Of a stretch of 64,000 nucleotides of DNA, positions 59,376 through 64,000 are shown in pieces; position 1 is the stretch's first letter; the number at the start of each line of letters is the position of its first letter. A program made the translations under genes and the position numbers. This DNA is from Trichoplusia ni (lineage: Eukaryota; Arthropoda; Insecta; Lepidoptera; Noctuidae), in assembly GCF_003590095.1 (NCBI RefSeq), contig NC_039478.1, positions 21,390,001 through 21,454,000 on the forward strand, read 5' to 3'. The notes beneath the pieces were generated by a model. It ran no database searches. It was not told the DNA's origin and saw only the letters and a list, made by a program, of their open reading frames with translations.

Positions 59376-60773
59376 TAAGAACTTGGTACCCGTGCCTTTC
59401 TATAACGATTGGCTTTGTTTAGAGCGAGACGGCAATAGCCATTGAGTGCGTTCGCCTTAGATTTTGAATTTGGAGAGTGCATTCGGTTGTGTGACGTAAT
59501 TCTTTTATTGAATTTGGATATTTTTATTTAAGATATTATATTACAGGTTTATTAAAAAAAAGACAAATATTAACCTTTTCTTTTTTAAGTCAAATTAATA
59601 AACCTTTGGTGCAATAATAATTTGAAATATTTATAAATACGTATTGCTTCTTACGCTTTATTTCACACAAACATTAATTTTATAATACGATTGTATATTT
59701 TCAACCCTCTGTTCGGAATGGAAAACACGAGCGTCAATAAAACTCAACGTTTAGTACCTTTGAGGCCGCCATGTTTGTTGTTTCCCGCAAGGAGGTGGAA
59801 CGTACTCACGGCTTTACAACCGTAGGATTAACAATGCCACTGCATTTTTTAAGAACTATTTGAATTTATGAAAACCGAAGCAGGTCGTGAATTTATTAGA
59901 ATAAAAAAAGGATTTCTGTTCAAGATTTAATTGTTTAACCAGAAAGACCTCCCTTTGGGGTAAGACAATTAAAAAAAATATTAAAAAAGTAACTTTCTAT
60001 ATTACTGGCTTTGACACACAGTTTTAAACCTAAATAATAATTTAAAAACAATAATAATGCTTCGTCTATTTGTGTGCTGATCAATATTTATTAAGTATGG
60101 AATGACAATGGCAGCCGATTACGATCGCGTGCGGCTCATAAAACATTTATTGACAACTGGGAAATCAGTTGCTGGAAGTAACTTTGATAGTATTCACCAA
60201 TTTTCCGTTTCATTTGAAAGTTTTGGATACATAACTAAATTGATAGCTAGGTTATGTTTGGACTTTTATTTAAATATTAATTTGTTGAAAAAAAAACTTT
60301 TAATTTATCTAGATAACAAATCAATTTAGTTGCATTTAAGAGAACGTAAAACACGCTTCTAATTAATTTAATTATTAGTTTGTTCCGAAATAAAAAAAAT
60401 TATTGATCAAATACATTTACTCATAAGCTTGCTTAATTTACATATCTGCTAAGCAAAAATAAACTTCACAGCGAACGTAGAATAGCTACTCACACATCAG
60501 TTAACAACTAATTAACAATCATAAAACTAAAGTTTCATAGCCAAGTTACCCCTAAAAGCCTTCAGAACACCTTTAAACCTTCGCTGTAACTGGATAATAC
60601 CGGTTACAATAAAATCAATGTGAAGTGCTCTTGACGTGACGCCGTATTGCTGGTTCCGTGGGTACGGTTGTGTGCGGTGATTGAGTACATGTTTTCATGT
60701 AGACTAGAATTGAGTTTAGATCTAGAGTTTGATGTGTTTTGATAGTAACTGTCGTGAGAATGATTCATTATTC

Positions 60774-60910
60774 AATGATGTAACGGTTTACTCACGCGAC
60801 ACGTTCGACTCGCGATCCCGCCGCGTCTGCTCATGATTAAGGACTCCGGTTGGGTCCGAAAGTAGTCGGGCTACCCCGATAAATACGCGTGAGTAAACCG
60901 TTACATCATT
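60774..60910 (+). mobile_element. 137-bp MITE-like element with perfect 25-bp terminal inverted repeats
   Basis: Left arm 60774-60798 and right arm 60886-60910 are perfect reverse complements (AATGATGTAACGG...CACGCG and its complement). The 87-bp interior is GC-rich. Related sequences occur at 48.92 and 63.68 kb, so it is a family. No coding capacity. No obvious target duplication was recognised at the outer edges. The perfect arms imply a recent copy or selection for pairing. Confidence 0.75.
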
Positions 60911-60954
60911 TAATAGTTTGATGTTTGTTCCTTGTTTTGAGATTTCTTTCGCCA

Positions 60955-61150
60955 AAGGGTGAATAAGGAACTCTATAGCTAAGGCTCTGTTGTCTTTCCG
61001 TCTGTAGGTAGGTATCTAATCTTGTTGCTAGACAGTTCAAATTTTCACAGACTACATATTCACATTGCTGCTAAAATGGCGCATAATTTAAATATAAATA
61101 TTTGAACGGAACCCTCAGTCTTGCAAGTAAAACTCGCGTTTGACTGTTTT
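60955..61150 (+). repeat. Dispersed repeat family R, copy 6
   Basis: AAGGAACTCTATAGCTAAGG, TTGTCTTTCCGTCTGT, TGCTAGACAGTTCAAATTTT and CACAG, ending near TCGCGTTTGACTGTTTT. Landmarks are in family order, plus orientation. Confidence 0.6.
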
Positions 61151-62014
61151 TCTTGGCGCTGTTTCTTGCAAACTTAAGTATTTCGTTAACTTGTATACAT
61201 GTAAAGAGTGGCAGGTGCTATGCTGTGGAGTTTGTTGCGTGTTGTCTTTTTAATCAACTTTCAAAAAATGCTAATAAATACCTAAAATTGTTGTATTTCG
61301 ATTTTTCATGACTCTATTTTCAGACCTTACTCGTTACTAATGCGTGTCCCGCTATCACAAATACAACAAGCTCTCGAATAAGATAGAAACGACAAAACAT
61401 TAATAAAAACGTAGTGTAAAGATCGAAAAGTTTTCTTTACAGCAGTCGGACTGAGATCATTAGACTGTAAAATGTAAAATTCCACATAATAGTTAAATAG
61501 CGTATTACAACCTCTTTTCTAATAAAGAGGTACAGAAAACTAAAACACCTGTACCGATCCAGCATTAGAATTTATACTGGCCATTTCTAGCTTTTCACTG
61601 AAGAGCAAAGGCCCCACTCCTCCAATTGATCCTAGTCTATGGCTAATAGGAGCCAATTTTGCGAGGAGGAATCGAACACGTCCCGCCATCTCATTATGGG
61701 CCTACCGCAGCCAGTAAGGATTTAAGTAGATATCATATAGAAAGCCAATATTTAGATTTTCCTACGTTTTTATACACTCACTTTCTTGTTTCTTTGTCGT
61801 TTCGGTTGGATTTTTGTAACTCAAATTTGAGGGATTTCCCGATAAGCTAGCAGGCTGAAATATTTGGTAGCTTTAAACCCGATTACAATGCAATTTACAA
61901 CTATAAATACACACGCACAATATACACATGTACTTATCAAGACTAACACAAATAGCCTTAGAATTTAGTTCAAAATTTTTACTTTTAACTCACTCAATAA
62001 GACGACGAAAATGT

Positions 62015-62320
62015 ATATCGTATACTAGTTGTTGCCCGCGACTTCGTCCGCGTGGTTAGAAGATATAAGTTAGGAATTTTTGAACGAAAGCCCCCGAAGA
62101 TTAATATTTTTCCCGTTTTTGCCACATTTTCCACTGTATCTTCGCTCCTTTTAGTTGCAGCGTGATGTTATACAGCCTGAAACCTTCCTCGATTAACGGT
62201 CTATTGGACGCAAAAAGATTTTTTCAATTTGAACCCTTAGTTCCTGAGATTATCGCGTTCAAACAAACAATCAAACAAACAAATTCTTCAGCCTTATATA
62301 TTAGTATAGATAAAGTTCCT
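62015..62320 (+). repeat. Lepidopteran interspersed repeat (GTTGCCCGCGAC-type), copy 2, well conserved
   Basis: ATACTAGTTGTTGCCCGCGA, CTTCGTCCGCGTGGTTAGAA, CCTGAGATTATCGCGTTCAA, a CAAACAAACAAT tract and an end at TATATTAGTATAGATA. I recognise it as one of the most abundant repeats in moth and butterfly genomes. It supports the taxonomic assignment. Confidence 0.8.
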
Positions 62321-62929
62321 ACACGATACGTGCAATCATTACTGCCTATAATAGTTTATTATTTACGAAAAGGCTCCACCATACGCCATAACAACCACAT
62401 ATTTACTAATAATAGGGTAATAAATACCTTTTTACGGCTAACGGGTGATATTATACTCTACATTACAGCACAAGGTTAGAAGAAAACCATTTTATGTTTC
62501 ATAAATCTTTGGTAAGAGCCAGTGAGCTTCGTAGCTCGGGAAATCCGGGTTACGATCGTAGACTCGTAGACAACTGCTACGGATGCTACGAGAACGTTAC
62601 AGAGCTTTTCGTGACTTACGTAAAAGTTTTAAAGAATAGTTCATTTTGTGCTTAGATTATAATATGGCTATAGTTTTCAATATCAGTTTTTGTTAAATAA
62701 TATGATTTTTATTTACCGTAAGTTACATTTTTTTATTACAGTTCACAGTTTTTTGCATTTCATTTTCAAGCGACGTCAAAAACTAGGTTGTTCTCAAATC
62801 GTCTGTTTTTTTTTTGTTGTTTGTTTTTAATTGAGAACTTCTGACTTGATGCACTGATTTTATTGATTCTTTTTTCATTTAAAATGTGATTGCTGTAATT
62901 AGGTACTGTAAAAATTCAGTCTTTTATTG

Positions 62930-63147
62930 GAAGTCGGTTGTAAATTATTGTTAAATAAATAGAAGTAAGTTACTAAAGCGTTTGTGTTATGGAATTCAGA
63001 TACAACGAAGGTACCACAAACACCTAGACCCGAGACAATGTAGAAATGTGATTTTTTACATTGACCCGACCGGGGATCGAACCCGGGACCTCGGAGCTAG
63101 CGACACCTTGAAACCGGTGCGTACGACACTCGACCACGGAGGTCGAG
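62930..63147 (-). repeat. tRNA-derived SINE (second type), full-length head
   Basis: On the minus strand it starts CGACCTCCGTGGTCGAGTGT (A-box), has the B-box CCCGGGTTCGATCCCCGG, then GGGTCAATGTAAAAAATCAC and CTAGGTGTTTGTGGTACC. The head is closer to a tRNA than the other SINEs here. However, the acceptor stem does not close over seven pairs, and a family-type body follows, so it is not called a tRNA gene. Confidence 0.7.
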
Positions 63148-63674
63148 TGTGTGTTGTCAAAACAATATATATATAGAAACAATTACCTATTTAGTTTCAT
63201 GATTCACACCCAAAAGCCAAGCCAAACATGTGAAATAGGCACATGAAACTTAAAAAAGGACCGTGACCTTTGACACGGCATACTATGACGTCATCATGTT
63301 AATATAAAACACAGTCAATTAGTCAGTCAGTATACAGGAGCTTTCATATACAGTGGAGTGCCAACTTAACCTAAATTCCGCCAATCTAGGTCTCAAGGCT
63401 TCGACACAGTTAGATTTTGATCAAGTTTCTACAAATTCAGGTCATTTAATTAGATTACGTCTATCATTGCACCCAGACTTTGGACGGGTTAATGAACTAT
63501 TTTTAATTGCTGGCAAAAAAATATACTTTTAAAACTAGATGAGCAGAAGATCCTTTACATTTAAATAGGCTGCTGGTAGGAAAATATGTTAGCAATGTTA
63601 GTGCAGTTGTATTTTCTTTAGTTTTTTTTTAAACTATTGTAGGACAAGTTTATAATGAAAGATTTAAAAAAGGT

Positions 63675-63815
63675 TTACTCACGTGTATTATACGAGATCG
63701 CAAAACTAGTTGGTTTCACGACGCCGCGGCCGCTTCATCTCATGACTCCCGTCGCGCGCTTAGGATCAAAACTGTCTGAAAATCCGGTTAAATACGCGTG
63801 ACTTCATCATTTTCA
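63675..63815 (+). repeat. Diverged relative of the 137-bp inverted-repeat element
   Basis: Begins GGTTTACTCACGTG, has GACGCCGCGGCCGC and CTCATGACTCC inside, and ends TCCGGTTAAATACGCGTGAC and CATCATT. Same order as the element at 60774-60910, but the arms are diverged. Confidence 0.6.
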
Positions 63816-64000
63816 AATAATTATAATAACATTCTATTACAGTAAACATTTTGTCGTAGCTGCTTTACAACCAACTTCACATCACTATGGACTATTAAAC
63901 TAACTCATTCTGTCCAATGTCACTCGGCAAAAGTCCAAAGAAATATAGGCAACCTTTCACTACTTTATATAAGTATATTTTTAAAGCACTTGCCAATTAA

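Larger units (their letters stand above)
59376..64000. other. Right-hand region without recognised genes
   Basis: No LTR, Pol or Drgx exon is recognised after the gap. Content is AT-rich sequence with a 137-bp inverted-repeat element (60774-60910), a family R copy (60.96-61.15 kb), a lepidopteran repeat (62.02-62.32 kb), a SINE (62.93-63.15 kb) and a MITE relative (63.68-63.81 kb). A minus-strand ATG in the context AACATGGCGGCC (59770-59772) is discussed as a weak finding. Confidence 0.6.

Noticed and set aside
58289..59482. Apparent 350-400 codon open frames across the N run
   Set aside because: They consist almost entirely of untranslatable N and are artefacts of the gap.
63061..63147. tRNA gene on the minus strand
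   Set aside because: tRNA-like head with an intact B-box, but the acceptor stem is imperfect and it continues into a SINE-type tail.

Overview
The window is nuclear DNA of an insect, almost certainly a moth or butterfly (Lepidoptera). The sequence is AT-rich with small exons and kilobase introns. It carries many interspersed repeats that I recognise as typical of lepidopteran genomes. Both host genes are conserved animal genes, and nothing here is prokaryotic.

Layout: (1) About 1-7.0 kb holds eIF5A on the minus strand. A probable non-coding first exon lies near 6.95 kb and two coding exons lie at 4053-4261 and 2229-2430. The last coding exon is not seen and should lie left of base 1. (2) About 7-27.5 kb has no recognisable coding exon. 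It contains many SINE/LINE/MITE-type repeats and a CpG- and GAGA-rich island at about 14.05-14.62 kb that could be a promoter. (3) 27.5-46.8 kb holds six exons of a paired-like homeobox gene on the plus strand. The best match is Drgx (Prrxl1): an N-terminal motif with LFCYHCPP, then a Q50 homeodomain split over three exons, then an Ser-Pro-rich C-terminal region. The ATG exon and the 3' exons were not found. (4) About 52.05-58.4 kb holds a Ty3/gypsy-class LTR retrotransposon on the plus strand. It has a tRNA-Leu-type primer binding site, Gag with two zinc knuckles, protease, reverse transcriptase, RNase H and a D,D35E integrase. It runs into a gap of exactly 1000 N. (5) 59.4-64 kb is non-coding and repeat-bearing, with one clean 137-bp inverted-repeat element.

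The most notable signal is at the gag/pol junction. A classical slippery heptamer (TTTAAAC, in the T TTA AAC phase) is followed directly by the gag stop. After a 6-nt spacer comes an 8-bp stem whose loop can pair with downstream sequence to form an H-type pseudoknot. Pol lies in exactly the -1 frame. Just after it, Pol begins with about eleven copies of an 18-residue (54-nt) tandem repeat. Pol is then interrupted by five single-base indels, all placeable in homopolymer runs, with no substitution nonsense codon. This suggests either a young copy or residual assembly errors beside the gap.

The two host genes are transcribed away from each other. Within about 64 kb I count at least six copies of one dispersed repeat family, all in the plus orientation, plus several tRNA-derived SINEs and LINE remnants. 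Repeat boundaries are by eye and approximate.
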